Positions 1-9,814 of a stretch of 64,000 nucleotides of DNA are shown here, piece after piece (the stretch's first letter is position 1; each line of letters begins with the position of its first letter). The DNA comes from Aquimarina macrocephali JAMB N27 (GTDB lineage Bacteria > Bacteroidota > Bacteroidia > Flavobacteriales > Flavobacteriaceae): NCBI RefSeq assembly GCF_000520995.1, contig NZ_JACA01000047.1:1-64000 (forward strand), given 5' to 3'. Below the pieces are notes generated by a model. That model was not told where the DNA came from and made no database searches. It saw only the letters and a list, made by a program, of their open reading frames with translations. The position numbers were made by a program, and so were the translations under genes.

Positions 1-62
1 AATATCAGAAAAGTGATTGTGAAGTAATGATAGATGGTATCTATTCTAAGAGAAACTCATAA

Positions 63-92
63 AAAAACGCCGCAAATTTTTGCGGCGTTTAC
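63..92 (-). terminator. Rho-independent terminator of the susCD operon
   Basis: An inverted repeat with arms AACGCCGCAAA and TTTGCGGCGTT is followed on the minus strand by a run of seven T. It lies just downstream of the SusD stop codon, so it most likely ends the SusC/SusD transcript. Confidence 0.85.
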
Positions 93-110
93 TATCTCTT
101 AAAAGATTAT

Positions 111-1451
111 TTATTCATTTTCTGATAATGGAATAGGAAGTATATTAAATACTTGATCTCCGGTTCTATCAATAGGTAATGTGCTTGATAAGTTATTTCT
201 TCTTAAATCAAACATTCTATGATTTTCTGCCCATAAAGAATATCTTCTCTGATTCAACATTTCTGTATTTAGAGCATCTGCGGTTACTGCTCCTGAGTAA
301 TTTGGTAAACCTGCAGCATTCCTAATAACATCTAGTGCAGTTACTGCATCCGTAAGATTATTAGCTAATATGCTTGCTTCTGCATATACCAAAATTAATT
401 CTTCATTTCTAATAATATCTATTGGAGTAACATTAGTAGCATATAATCTAGTCTCATGAGTCCCTGTAAGACCATCTTGAACACTAGGATCAGGTCTAAC
501 AGCAGTTTTTGTAGTAACTCTTGTATCTCCTGCTTCTGCATCATTAATCCAGCTATCATGTACTATGATTTGATCTCCATTGTTTGGTTCTGTTGCAGAT
601 ACCGATGCTACTCTAAATACTGGGTTAGCTCGATCATTTCCTCCTCCTAATCCAAAGACATACTTTGGCCCAGTAGTCAAACCAGCGGTAAGACTAAAAA
701 ATGAACTCGATAATGATGTTAAAGAACTGCCTCCATCTCCGGCATAAACAGCAGCTACTGCAGCTACCGCTCTATTAAATAAAGCAAATGTACTTGGTGT
801 ATCAAAACCAGCAAATCCACTACTTAAAGTAAATGCAAAAGTACTTCCAGCGTTACTTAAATTTGTATTCGCTTCATCTAATAAACTTCTCACTGCAGCT
901 AATGCTGCATCAAATCCTAAAACCGGACCTAAATTATCTGGATCAGAAATATCTACTCTAGCGGTTCCATAAGATTTTAAGATCTGAACTAATTCATAAG
1001 CCTTCATTGTTTTTGCATATCCTAAATATCCAGATTTTTCTTCTTCCGAAACTACATTAGTATTGGCTACAGCCTCTATCAAAAGACTAGCATTTTTGAC
1101 ACATCTGTAGCTTCCATTCCATTGTGCTGTACTATAAAATGAATTATTATCTAAGGCCACTCCATCTTTTCCTAATAGATTTCCTGTATTTCTAGGATCA
1201 GCATCAAATAAATAAAGTTCGCGTGCCATAGTTCCACTCGCTGTAACTTCTACACCTAATCCATTTCTTGAAGTAGATTCTACTCCTGTTGCAAGTTCAT
1301 TTAATTGTTTTTTTGATGCACCATTAAGGACTCCTACGACACTTGGCCCATTTGGATCTACAACTTCATCTATAGTACATGAAGTTCCTAATAAAGCAAA
1401 AAGTGCTCCGATAATAGTATACTTCATTTTAATTTTAAATATATTTTTCAT
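111..1451 (-). CDS. SusD/RagB-family outer-membrane lipoprotein
   Basis: This is the surface substrate-binding lipoprotein partner of the SusC-like receptor encoded 12 bases upstream. The N-terminus carries a lipoprotein signal ending in LGTSC (Cys25), and the C-terminal region has the usual SusD ending (NEELILVYAEASI, then LWAENHRMFDLRRN). At 446 residues it is slightly short for the family, which often runs 450-600. SusD proteins cap a SusC barrel and capture glycans or peptides for TonB-dependent import. No glycoside hydrolase, peptidase or sensor gene is adjacent, so the substrate cannot be guessed. The second methionine (residue 9) is an alternative start. A strong terminator follows. 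Confidence 0.9.
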   Translation of the reverse strand: MKNIFKIKMKYTIIGALFALLGTSCTIDEVVDPNGPSVVGVLNGASKKQLNELATGVESTSRNGLGVEVTASGTMARELYLFDADPRNTGNLLGKDGVALDNNSFYSTAQWNGSYRCVKNASLLIEAVANTNVVSEEEKSGYLGYAKTMKAYELVQILKSYGTARVDISDPDNLGPVLGFDAALAAVRSLLDEANTNLSNAGSTFAFTLSSGFAGFDTPSTFALFNRAVAAVAAVYAGDGGSSLTSLSSSFFSLTAGLTTGPKYVFGLGGGNDRANPVFRVASVSATEPNNGDQIIVHDSWINDAEAGDTRVTTKTAVRPDPSVQDGLTGTHETRLYATNVTPIDIIRNEELILVYAEASILANNLTDAVTALDVIRNAAGLPNYSGAVTADALNTEMLNQRRYSLWAENHRMFDLRRNNLSSTLPIDRTGDQVFNILPIPLSENE

Positions 1452-1463
1452 TATGTGCTTGTA

Positions 1464-4400
1464 TTAAAAATTAACATTTAAATGAAAGTAAAATTGCTGT
1501 GAACTAGGGAATGGAGTTACCTCAATTCCGCTTGATAGTCCTGCTCCTCCATTTACTGAAACTTCAGGGTCATAACTACTATAATCTGTAATAGTAAATA
1601 CATTTCTAGCAGATACTCCTAATTTTATACCTTCAACAGCATCTCCTAACCAATTAGTAACCGTTTTTGAAGGAAGTCTATAGTATATTGCAGCTTCTCT
1701 TAATCTTAGATAGCCAGCTGGCTCAACAAATCGCAAAGCATCAGCAGTTGATGCCAAACGTGCCTGTCCTTCTGCAGTTTCTAAATCTGGCGACGTTCCT
1801 CCTAAATCTGTTAAGAATCTTGATAAATTCAGGTTTTCACCCCCCTTTTTCCATTGTAATAGAAATGAAACATCCCATTGCTTTAATATCGTTAATTGAT
1901 TATTAAATGACATCTGAAAATCAGGTTCTACGTTCCCTACTTGGGTTAACGTTCCATTAATATTTCCTACTAACTGTGTTACTGGTTTTCCCTCTTCAAT
2001 ATAAAAAGTACCTAAACCTGTACCAAAACCAGCTCCTGGTTGTGCAAATGCAGGAACATCTAATCGAGTAACTTCTGATCTATTTAAATAAAACTGTACT
2101 CCTGTATTCCAACGAAAATTATCGCTATCCAATACATCTGCTCTCACAGCTAATTCTACACCTTCATTTTTAAGATCCGCTAAATTTGTAGTTTCTGTAG
2201 TAAAACCTGAGGAAGCAGGCAGTGATCTAGATAGAATTAAATCACTTACTTTTTTATTATAGTATGTGGCTTCTAAAGAAACTCTGCTATTAAGCAATCC
2301 AATATCAAGACCAACCTCGAATTCTGAAGCTGTTTCTGGCTCTACATTTGGATCCCCTTTTAAACCAGCAACAGATGTTCCTCCATTACCTCCAGTATTT
2401 GAAGAACCTAAACTCGTAAATGTCGCTCCAAAAGAAGCCGGGTTTCCAGTTTCTCCATACGCAGCTCTAACTTTAAATTGGTTAATAACCTCTACACTCC
2501 AAAAATCTAAATTTGCAATATTTACTGCCAAAGAAGCTTTTGGGAATCCATATAGCTTATTAGGATCTCCATTTCTTGAAGATTTATCAAATCTATATCC
2601 CAAGGTTGCTATAAACTGATCTTTATAATTTCCTTCTACCTGAGCAAAATAACCAAAATCTTTTTCAGTTGAGAAGAACTGGTCTATTACCTGGTTTACC
2701 GATTGATCTACATTGGTTTGTCCCCCAGTTAAATCAGAACCACGACTATTTACCAAATTAGATTCCTGATCTAAATAAGTAATACCAAATTGTGTAGTCA
2801 AATCCAAATCACCATTAAGTGAGGTATTGTTCCAAACAGCTATTGCTTGAGCATTGAACTGTGTAAAATTGTTTTTTCCTTGTGCAACAAACCCTTCTTG
2901 ATTTCCAACTTGAGCTTGGTGTGTTTCTGGTACATATACATAGGTTTCATTTGCCAAATAATCAACTCCTCCATTAAGGATAAGTCGAATTCTATTATTC
3001 TCTCTGGTAAACAGTTTAGTATTCAATTTGAATCCTTGTATAATTCTATTATTTGAATCTTCATTTTTTGCTTGATCTCTTACAAAAATTGGATTCCCAG
3101 GATAATTAGGATTATTTGGGTAGTTACCATCAGCATCAGGATATAAATTATTCCACGGACGGGTAAATGCTAATGTATACCCATAACTTAATCCTCCTTC
3201 ATTTTCGTTTCCTGTAAAACTTCTGCTAGAATTACTTCTTACATAGTTTGTAGTAGAGCTAAAATCAAATACATTAGAAATACGATGATCTATATTAGTC
3301 CTTAATGATAATCTATCAAATCCTGTATTTTTGATAATCCCTTCTTCATCTCTATATGATCCTCCTACATAAAATTTTGTCTTCTCATTACCTCCGGTAG
3401 CATTTATTCTAGTATCGGTTATAAAACCAGTATTACCATAGATCTCATCTTCATAATCATAAAGACCTCCATTGGAAGCTATAGTAGCATTATATTTATC
3501 TCGTTCTGCAGCATTAAAAGTAGATTCTACAGATGCTGCAGTCCAAGGTCTTAATCCCAATCTATTTTGAATAACATTAATTCCTGTATCCTGGCTAAAG
3601 CTTATTTTTGTTTTACCACCTTTTCCTCTTTTGGTAGTAATGATAACAACACCGGCATTACCACGTTGTCCATAAATAGCAGCTGCAGAAGATCCTTTTA
3701 ACACCTCAATATTTTCAATATCATTAGGATCCAAATCCGCTAATCTATTCCCTGAATTTTCTTCATTCCCTCTGTTTCCTCCTGAAGCAAATCGTAATCC
3801 AGATGGAATTTCTACATTATTTATATATACTCCATCTACAATAACCAAAGGCTGATTATTACCATTTATAGAAGAAACTCCTCTTAATCTCAATGCAAAT
3901 CCTCCTCCAGGTGCACCTGAGGATGAAGTAATGTTTACTCCTGTAACTTTACCATATAAAGCTCCATCTACAGTAGTTTGTCCAGTATTTCCGACTAATT
4001 CTTCGGCAGAAACCGTTGAAACGGCATTAGCTAAATTCGCTCTCTTTATGGATGAACCTAGTCCTGTTACTACCACTTCTTCTAATGATTCTGTCGACTC
4101 AGCTACTTGAATCGTGATATTTCCTGCAGTTGCTACAGATACAGTTTTTTCTGCAAATCCTAATGCAAATACTTTTAGATTTACTGGTAAACTGTTTACA
4201 GTAATACTAAAGTTACCATCAATGTCACTAGAGGTACCATTATTTGTTCCTTCTTCAATAACATTCATAAAAGGAGCTCCTTCACCAGTACTCTCAACGA
4301 CCACTTTTCCCGTAATGGTCTCCTGAGCCAACAACAAAGTCGGAACAAAAATTAGTAATAGCAAAATCTTCATTTTGCAAAAATGATTGTGTTTTTTCAT
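1464..4400 (-). CDS. SusC/RagA-family TonB-linked outer-membrane receptor
   Basis: A TonB-dependent transporter that imports the ligand held by the downstream SusD partner. The start is set at 4400 (MKKHNHFCKMKILLLL), which gives a normal signal peptide ending before AQETITGKV; the open frame extends 30 codons further upstream without a signal-like start. In order come a carboxypeptidase-regulatory-like beta-sandwich (about residues 25-100), a SusC plug with the signature LVIVDGVYINN, and a 22-strand-type barrel ending in the aromatic HLNVNF. The length of about 978 residues is normal. No anti-sigma factor or specific regulator is adjacent. Confidence 0.92.
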   Translation of the reverse strand: MKKHNHFCKMKILLLLIFVPTLLLAQETITGKVVVESTGEGAPFMNVIEEGTNNGTSSDIDGNFSITVNSLPVNLKVFALGFAEKTVSVATAGNITIQVAESTESLEEVVVTGLGSSIKRANLANAVSTVSAEELVGNTGQTTVDGALYGKVTGVNITSSSGAPGGGFALRLRGVSSINGNNQPLVIVDGVYINNVEIPSGLRFASGGNRGNEENSGNRLADLDPNDIENIEVLKGSSAAAIYGQRGNAGVVIITTKRGKGGKTKISFSQDTGINVIQNRLGLRPWTAASVESTFNAAERDKYNATIASNGGLYDYEDEIYGNTGFITDTRINATGGNEKTKFYVGGSYRDEEGIIKNTGFDRLSLRTNIDHRISNVFDFSSTTNYVRSNSSRSFTGNENEGGLSYGYTLAFTRPWNNLYPDADGNYPNNPNYPGNPIFVRDQAKNEDSNNRIIQGFKLNTKLFTRENNRIRLILNGGVDYLANETYVYVPETHQAQVGNQEGFVAQGKNNFTQFNAQAIAVWNNTSLNGDLDLTTQFGITYLDQESNLVNSRGSDLTGGQTNVDQSVNQVIDQFFSTEKDFGYFAQVEGNYKDQFIATLGYRFDKSSRNGDPNKLYGFPKASLAVNIANLDFWSVEVINQFKVRAAYGETGNPASFGATFTSLGSSNTGGNGGTSVAGLKGDPNVEPETASEFEVGLDIGLLNSRVSLEATYYNKKVSDLILSRSLPASSGFTTETTNLADLKNEGVELAVRADVLDSDNFRWNTGVQFYLNRSEVTRLDVPAFAQPGAGFGTGLGTFYIEEGKPVTQLVGNINGTLTQVGNVEPDFQMSFNNQLTILKQWDVSFLLQWKKGGENLNLSRFLTDLGGTSPDLETAEGQARLASTADALRFVEPAGYLRLREAAIYYRLPSKTVTNWLGDAVEGIKLGVSARNVFTITDYSSYDPEVSVNGGAGLSSGIEVTPFPSSQQFYFHLNVNF

Positions 4401-4741
4401 AATGATTTGTTTAAATGTTTGGTTAAATCTATTAAAAGATATTGATAAAACAATGTTAAAACTAACAATTGTTCGCATAAAAACAGCCAAAACACTACCT
4501 ATTGTGTATTGAAAAACTAAAAAAAGACTTAAAATTTCTGAATTTTTCAGCTTTCCAATTTGATAATTTTATCTACACTTTCTAACTAGTATTTAGTAAA
4601 ATATTGAAACTTTTGTCTCTTTAAGTTTCTGGAGAAGCATTAAAACAATCTATCCCAATTATATTCTCATAAAAACTATCAACCATCTACCATCAACTAA
4701 TCCATAAATCTTCTTATTTTTGCAGCCTTAATATATAACAT
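4401..4741. other. Intergenic region between divergent susC and aspS
   Basis: AT-rich stretch holding the start regions of two divergent genes. A good TAnnTTTG-type -7 box for aspS is visible at 4715-4722. No convincing -7 box for susC, hairpin or conserved RNA was seen. Confidence 0.5.
4715..4722 (+). promoter_or_regulatory. Bacteroidota-type -7 box for aspS
   Basis: TATTTTTG matches the Bacteroidota sigma-A -7 consensus TAnnTTTG and lies 19 bases before the aspS ATG. No clear -33 TTG was found, so this is a sequence-match prediction only. Confidence 0.45.
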
Positions 4742-6490
4742 ATGTATAGAAGTCATTCGTGCGGTGAACTACGCCTCTCAGATATCAAAAAAGAAGTCAC
4801 CTTATCAGGATGGGTGCAAAAGACTCGTGATAAAGGATTTATGATATGGGTTGATCTTAGAGATCGTTACGGCATCACTCAATTAATATTTGATGAAGAA
4901 CGTACTCCAGCATTAATTGTCGAAAAAGCTAAAACTCTCGGAAGAGAGTTTGTTATCCAGATAAAAGGAACCGTAATTGAACGTGAGTCTAAAAATCAAA
5001 ATATCCCTACAGGGGAAATTGAAATTCTGGTGAATGAATTAACGATTCTTAATGAATCTATCGTCCCTCCTTTTACTATAGAAGATCAAACGGATGGAGG
5101 AGAAGATATTAGAATGAAATATAGGTATCTGGATATACGTCGTAATCCTGTGAAAAATAGCTTGATGTTTAGACATCAAGTAGGAATGCAAGTAAGAAAT
5201 TATCTTTCGAATGAAGGGTTTATCGAAGTTGAAACTCCGTATTTAATTAAATCCACCCCCGAAGGAGCTCGTGATTTTGTTGTTCCATCCAGAATGAACG
5301 AAGGACAATTCTACGCATTACCACAATCACCACAAACTTTTAAGCAACTACTTATGGTTGGTGGAATGGATAAATATTTTCAGATCGTAAAATGTTTTAG
5401 AGATGAAGATTTAAGAGCCGACAGACAACCCGAATTCACACAGATAGATTGTGAAATGGCATTTGTCGAGCAAGAAGATATTTTAAACATATTTGAAGGA
5501 CTTACCCGATATTTACTATCAGAAATAAAAGGAGTCAATATTGGTGATTTCCCTAGAATGACCTATGATGAGGCCATGCGAACTTATGGTAATGACAAAC
5601 CCGATATAAGGTTTGAAATGAAGTTTGGTGAGCTTAATGATATTGCTCAACACAAAGAATTTAATGTATTTAATACTGCAGAGTTAGTCGTTGGGATCGC
5701 AGTTCCTGGTGGAGCTTCATATACCAGAAAAGAGATTGACAAACTTATTGATTGGGTAAGACGCCCTCAAGTTGGAGCACTCGGAATGGTATATGTAAAA
5801 TGCAATGAAGATGGTACATATAAATCCTCTGTAGACAAATTTTACGATCAAGATGATCTGGCCAAATGGGCAAAGAGAACCGGAGCAAAAGCTGGAGATT
5901 TAATCTGTGTCCTTTCTGGTCAAACAAACAAAGTAAGAGCACAACTAAGTGCTCTTAGAATGGAACTTGCTGAACGACTAGGATTAAGAAATCCAGAAGA
6001 ATTTGCTCCTCTATGGGTAGTAGATTTTCCATTATTAGAATGGGACGAAGAAACAGAACGCTATCATGCTATGCATCATCCTTTTACTTCTCCAAAACCA
6101 GAAGATATTGCTTTATTAGATACTAAACCAGGAGATGTTCGTGCTAATGCATATGATCTTGTTTTAAACGGAAATGAAATTGGCGGCGGTTCTATCCGTA
6201 TTCATGATAAAGAAACGCAGGCATTAATGTTTGATCATTTGGGATTCACTCCAGAAGAAGCAAAGGCACAGTTTGGATTTTTAATGGATGCTTTCCAATA
6301 TGGGGCTCCTCCTCATGGTGGTATTGCTTTTGGGTTTGATAGATTAGTTGCTATTCTTGGCGGCCAGGAGACAATCCGGGATTTTATAGCTTTTCCAAAA
6401 AATAATAGTGGAAGGGATATTATGATTGATGCACCATCTAATATCGATAGCGAACAGCTCAAAGAATTAAATATAAAACTTGATTTATAA
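4742..6490 (+). CDS. aspS: Aspartyl-tRNA synthetase
   Basis: Charges tRNA-Asp with aspartate in the cytoplasm. The protein has an N-terminal OB-fold anticodon-binding domain (about residues 1-105), class II motif 2 ([15 protein letters not shown], near residues 218-232), the bacterial insertion domain and motif 3 ([13 protein letters not shown], near 528-540). The length of 582 is typical for bacterial AspRS. The start [10 protein letters not shown] matches the family and follows a likely promoter 19 bases upstream. The gene stands alone and is followed by a terminator. Confidence 0.97.
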   Translation: MYRSHSCGELRLSDIKKEVTLSGWVQKTRDKGFMIWVDLRDRYGITQLIFDEERTPALIVEKAKTLGREFVIQIKGTVIERESKNQNIPTGEIEILVNELTILNESIVPPFTIEDQTDGGEDIRMKYRYLDIRRNPVKNSLMFRHQVGMQVRNYLSNEGFIEVETPYLIKSTPEGARDFVVPSRMNEGQFYALPQSPQTFKQLLMVGGMDKYFQIVKCFRDEDLRADRQPEFTQIDCEMAFVEQEDILNIFEGLTRYLLSEIKGVNIGDFPRMTYDEAMRTYGNDKPDIRFEMKFGELNDIAQHKEFNVFNTAELVVGIAVPGGASYTRKEIDKLIDWVRRPQVGALGMVYVKCNEDGTYKSSVDKFYDQDDLAKWAKRTGAKAGDLICVLSGQTNKVRAQLSALRMELAERLGLRNPEEFAPLWVVDFPLLEWDEETERYHAMHHPFTSPKPEDIALLDTKPGDVRANAYDLVLNGNEIGGGSIRIHDKETQALMFDHLGFTPEEAKAQFGFLMDAFQYGAPPHGGIAFGFDRLVAILGGQETIRDFIAFPKNNSGRDIMIDAPSNIDSEQLKELNIKLDL

Positions 6491-6493
6491 TAT

Positions 6494-6519
6494 AAAATCC
6501 CGCCACGAGCGGGATTTTT
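6494..6519 (+). terminator. Rho-independent terminator after aspS
   Basis: Arms AAAATCCCGC and GCGGGATTTT with a five-base loop, followed by T residues, starting four bases after the aspS stop codon. Confidence 0.85.
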
Positions 6520-6550
6520 ACTACCTTTAAACTAGTTAAGTCAGGTAAAT

Positions 6551-8338
6551 ATGTCTCCCCAAAAAAAAAAGACACTACTCTATAAAGTACTTAAATGGAG
6601 ATATCGCCATATTTCTGACAAAACCTTTATTCTTATTCTAAGCATTCTTGTTGGGTTTACAGCAGGGCTTGTTTCCTTACTATTAAAAAATATTACTCAT
6701 TCAATCCAGGTCGTTTTAGAAAGTGATATCATCTCCTGGCAAGCTTCTTTTTACTTTATCATTCCTATAATAGGTTTACTAATCGTTTATATATTCACAA
6801 AATATGTATTTAAAAGAGATGTAAAATCAGCGATCCCTCTTATTTTACATTCGCTTTCAAAAAAAAATGGAGTCATAAGACCTATTCATGGATATTTACC
6901 TCTCATTCTAGCGCCAATCACAGTAGGTTTTGGTGGTTCGGTAGGGCTTTTGGGTCCAGCAATTAGTTCTGGATCAGCATTAAGCTCTAGTTTTAGCACC
7001 TTATTTCATGTTAATCGAAAAACAAGAGTATTACTTATCGGTTGTGCTTCTGCAGGTGCTATTTCTGCCGTATTCAAATCTCCTTTGGCGGGGCTAGTAT
7101 TTGCTGTAGAAGTATTTAGTTTAGACCTCACATTGACTTCCTTGTTACCCTTACTTTTTGCTTCAGTATCATCAATAATTACCTCCTACTTTTTTTTAGG
7201 TGATGAAGTTTTATTTAGATTTAATGTTTTAGAAAAATTTGATATCTATGATACTCCATTTTACATTATTTTAGGAATCGGAACCGCATTTGCTTCTATA
7301 TATTTTACTAAGATGTATTTTGGAATTCTACATTTTTTTGATCGGTTTTCTAAAAAGATTCATCGGTTATTAATTGGTGGACTTGCTATCGGAGTCATGT
7401 TATATTTTATCCCCCCACTCTATGGCGAAGGTCTTGGTTTTATAAATGGTTTATTACACGGTGATCATCTAACTGCTATTGGCAAAACTCCATTTGACGC
7501 TATGACTAGTAACATATGGATTGTCATAGCTTTATTAACTGGTATTACCATTTTTAAGGCTGTTGCCATGACCGCTACTTTTGCTGCAGGAGGCTCTGGA
7601 GGGATATTCATCCCAACAATGGTCATGGGCAGTGCATTAGGTAATGTAGTATCTAAAGTAATTAATAATCTAGGAATGGGGCTTCATGTTTCTGAAGCCA
7701 ATTTCACACTACTAGGGATGGCTGGGCTTATTGCCGGGGTATTACATGCTCCACTAACTTCAATATTTCTTATTGCAGAAATCACTTCTAGTTATGAGTT
7801 ATTTGTTCCGTTAATGATTACTACTTCAATATCATTTATAATTTCAAAAAACAAAATAGAACATAATATCTACACCAGAGAACTCGCAAAACAAGGTCAT
7901 TTATTAACCCATGACAAGGATCAAACTGTTTTGACTCTAATGAATCTCGAAGATTGTATAGAAACTAATTTTATCCCGGTAAAGCCAAACTATACCTTAA
8001 AGCAACTTTTAAGTGAAGCCGTCGCAAAATCAAATAGAAACCTATTTCCTGTTACTGATGAATCTGATCACCTCATAGGAATGGTTTCACTAGATGACAT
8101 TAGAGATATTATGTTTGACATTACCTTATATCACAAAATAACAGTAGATACCTTGATGGCTCAAACCTCGGTTGCTATAATTTATGAGCATGACAATGCA
8201 AAAACGGTAATGAAAAAGTTTCAGGATACCGGAGCCTGGAATCTACCTGTGATTAAAAACGGTAAGTATTTTGGTTTTATTTCAAAATCAAAACTTCTTA
8301 CTGCATATCGTAGAAAGTTGATTAATTTTACACGATAA
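6551..8338 (+). CDS. ClC-family chloride channel/transporter with C-terminal CBS pair
   Basis: Integral membrane ClC protein of 595 residues. Helices fill about residues 35-440 and two CBS domains follow (about 455-590, with FPVTDESDHLIGMVSLDDI and GAWNLPVIKNGKYFGFIS). The filter motifs are unusual. The segment that normally reads G(R/L)EGP is GLLGP here, so the gating glutamate is Leu134 (codon TTG). The GSGIP-type motif is KSAIP. GSGGIFIPTMVMG near the second filter loop is conserved. In known ClC proteins loss of the gating glutamate uncouples proton exchange and favours passive chloride flow, so this one may be a channel rather than an antiporter; that is inference. It follows aspS after a terminator. 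Confidence 0.9.
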   Translation: MSPQKKKTLLYKVLKWRYRHISDKTFILILSILVGFTAGLVSLLLKNITHSIQVVLESDIISWQASFYFIIPIIGLLIVYIFTKYVFKRDVKSAIPLILHSLSKKNGVIRPIHGYLPLILAPITVGFGGSVGLLGPAISSGSALSSSFSTLFHVNRKTRVLLIGCASAGAISAVFKSPLAGLVFAVEVFSLDLTLTSLLPLLFASVSSIITSYFFLGDEVLFRFNVLEKFDIYDTPFYIILGIGTAFASIYFTKMYFGILHFFDRFSKKIHRLLIGGLAIGVMLYFIPPLYGEGLGFINGLLHGDHLTAIGKTPFDAMTSNIWIVIALLTGITIFKAVAMTATFAAGGSGGIFIPTMVMGSALGNVVSKVINNLGMGLHVSEANFTLLGMAGLIAGVLHAPLTSIFLIAEITSSYELFVPLMITTSISFIISKNKIEHNIYTRELAKQGHLLTHDKDQTVLTLMNLEDCIETNFIPVKPNYTLKQLLSEAVAKSNRNLFPVTDESDHLIGMVSLDDIRDIMFDITLYHKITVDTLMAQTSVAIIYEHDNAKTVMKKFQDTGAWNLPVIKNGKYFGFISKSKLLTAYRRKLINFTR

Positions 8339-8449
8339 AACTCCTAATCCATCATAACATTGTTATAAAAACAAGTATTACTATTATCTGGAGGAGATCT
8401 CAATTTTTAATGAATTTATTTTTACAATACCTAAAAAATACCTAAACGC

Positions 8450-8704
8450 ATGAAATATATTATTAGAATACTTTTTATAGCTATTATCATATTGATATGT
8501 GTTGGATATTATTTCAAAAATTCAGGAGATCATGGTACCGGTGATAAATTAGTTGGGATTGGTATACTAGCTTCTTCTTTTATTCTAATGCCAATTTTTA
8601 TCTATCACAGATGGAAAAATAAAAAAGTTAAAGATTATATGCTTACCGAAGAAAACCTAAAGAAAATGAGGGATTATGAGGCAAATAGGGAAAATAATAG
8701 CTGA
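8450..8704 (+). CDS. Small two-helix membrane protein, unknown function
   Basis: A predicted protein of 84 residues. Two hydrophobic segments are visible (about 4-22 and 34-52), the first preceded by MKYIIR, and a charged C-terminal tail ends in REANRENNS-like sequence. The family is not recognised. It lies between the ClC gene and the cold-shock gene with normal intergenic gaps. Codon use is like that of its neighbours, which supports a real gene. Confidence 0.6.
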   Translation: MKYIIRILFIAIIILICVGYYFKNSGDHGTGDKLVGIGILASSFILMPIFIYHRWKNKKVKDYMLTEENLKKMRDYEANRENNS

Positions 8705-8792
8705 TAAATTTTTAAAATATTCATACTTTGATAACAATTCATAAAAAATTTAAAACTACCTTTATTATTCAAATACTTATTATCTTATTACA

Positions 8793-8990
8793 ATGGAAGG
8801 AACAGTAAAATTTTTTAATGAATCAAAAGGTTACGGATTTATTACAAACGACGAAACAGGAAAAGACATTTTTGTTCATGCTTCAGGAATTGATGGCGAG
8901 GCATTAAATGAAGGTGACAAAGTGGAGTATAATGAAGAAGAAGGAAAAAAAGGGCTTACTGCAGCTAATGTGCGTATAATTCACGGATAG
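8793..8990 (+). CDS. Cold-shock domain protein (CspA family)
   Basis: Small single-domain RNA/ssDNA-binding protein of 65 residues. The RNP1 motif KGYGFI and the RNP2 motif DIFVH are both intact, and the opening MEGTVKFFN is typical of the family. Such proteins melt RNA secondary structure. A terminator follows 25 bases after the stop, so it is transcribed as a single gene. Confidence 0.95.
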   Translation: MEGTVKFFNESKGYGFITNDETGKDIFVHASGIDGEALNEGDKVEYNEEEGKKGLTAANVRIIHG

Positions 8991-9015
8991 AACGCATACT
9001 CCTAAGTTTCAAAAG

Positions 9016-9039
9016 CACTACTGATCGTAGTGTTTTTTT
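9016..9039 (+). terminator. Rho-independent terminator after the cold-shock gene
   Basis: Arms CACTAC and GTAGTG around a TGATC loop, followed by seven T. Confidence 0.75.
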
Positions 9040-9073
9040 ATTTTTAATTAACTCTTGATACAAAAAATTAACT

Positions 9074-9523
9074 TCAGTTAAGGTTTCGTTTTTCAATAAA
9101 AAAGCGGGTAAGTAGTTCTCCACATTCTTTTTCTAAAATACCACCTATAATTTCAGTCTTTGGGTGAAGTTTTGTTCCCATTGCAGCACATCCTCTTCGT
9201 TCATCAACTGCACCAAATACTATTTTTTTGATCTGACTCCAATATAACGCTCCGGCACACATCTGGCAAGGCTCAAGGGTTACATATAATGTGCATTCTT
9301 TAAGGTACTTCCCTCCCAAAAAATTTGCTGCTGCTGTTATTGCCTGCATTTCGGCATGAGCAGTAACGTCATTTAGTAATTCTGTAAGGTTATGAGCTCT
9401 GGCTATAATACGATCTTCAACTACTATAACCGCTCCTATTGGAACTTCATTTTTTTCATACGCCAATTCTGCTTCCTGAAGCGCTTTCTTCATATAGTAA
9501 GAATCATCCAATGGGTCTAACAT
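9074..9523 (-). CDS. tadA: tRNA-specific adenosine deaminase
   Basis: Deaminates the wobble adenosine of tRNA-Arg to inosine. The zinc-dependent cytidine-deaminase fold shows His56-Ala-Glu58 (HAEMQAI) and Pro85-Cys86-x-x-Cys89 (PCQMCAG), and the typical ending RFFIEKR is present. The length of 149 residues is standard. The start at MLDPLDDSYYMKKAL fits the usual flavobacterial N-terminus better than the internal Met11. It converges with the cold-shock gene. Confidence 0.93.
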   Translation of the reverse strand: MLDPLDDSYYMKKALQEAELAYEKNEVPIGAVIVVEDRIIARAHNLTELLNDVTAHAEMQAITAAANFLGGKYLKECTLYVTLEPCQMCAGALYWSQIKKIVFGAVDERRGCAAMGTKLHPKTEIIGGILEKECGELLTRFFIEKRNLN

Positions 9524-9814
9524 CTCAATAACTTAGGATTATACACAAATTTAAACAAATTGGTAAGAAATCCGATTCATAGTAAATAATCCTCAGAGCA
9601 TTCAACTGAAAAAAGTTTATTTCTTATTTATGAACCCTTAAGTTTTTAAAGTAAAACCATTTTTTGTATCCAAGTGATCCATAAACAAGTTTATAGAACA
9701 GACTCCTTTTTGAATATCTATTGCATTAAGAATATCCGTAAAAACATGTTCAAAAACATTAGTTTTGAATACACTTAGCTTCTTTTAATCCATTTCACCT
9801 AAAAACAAATAGAG

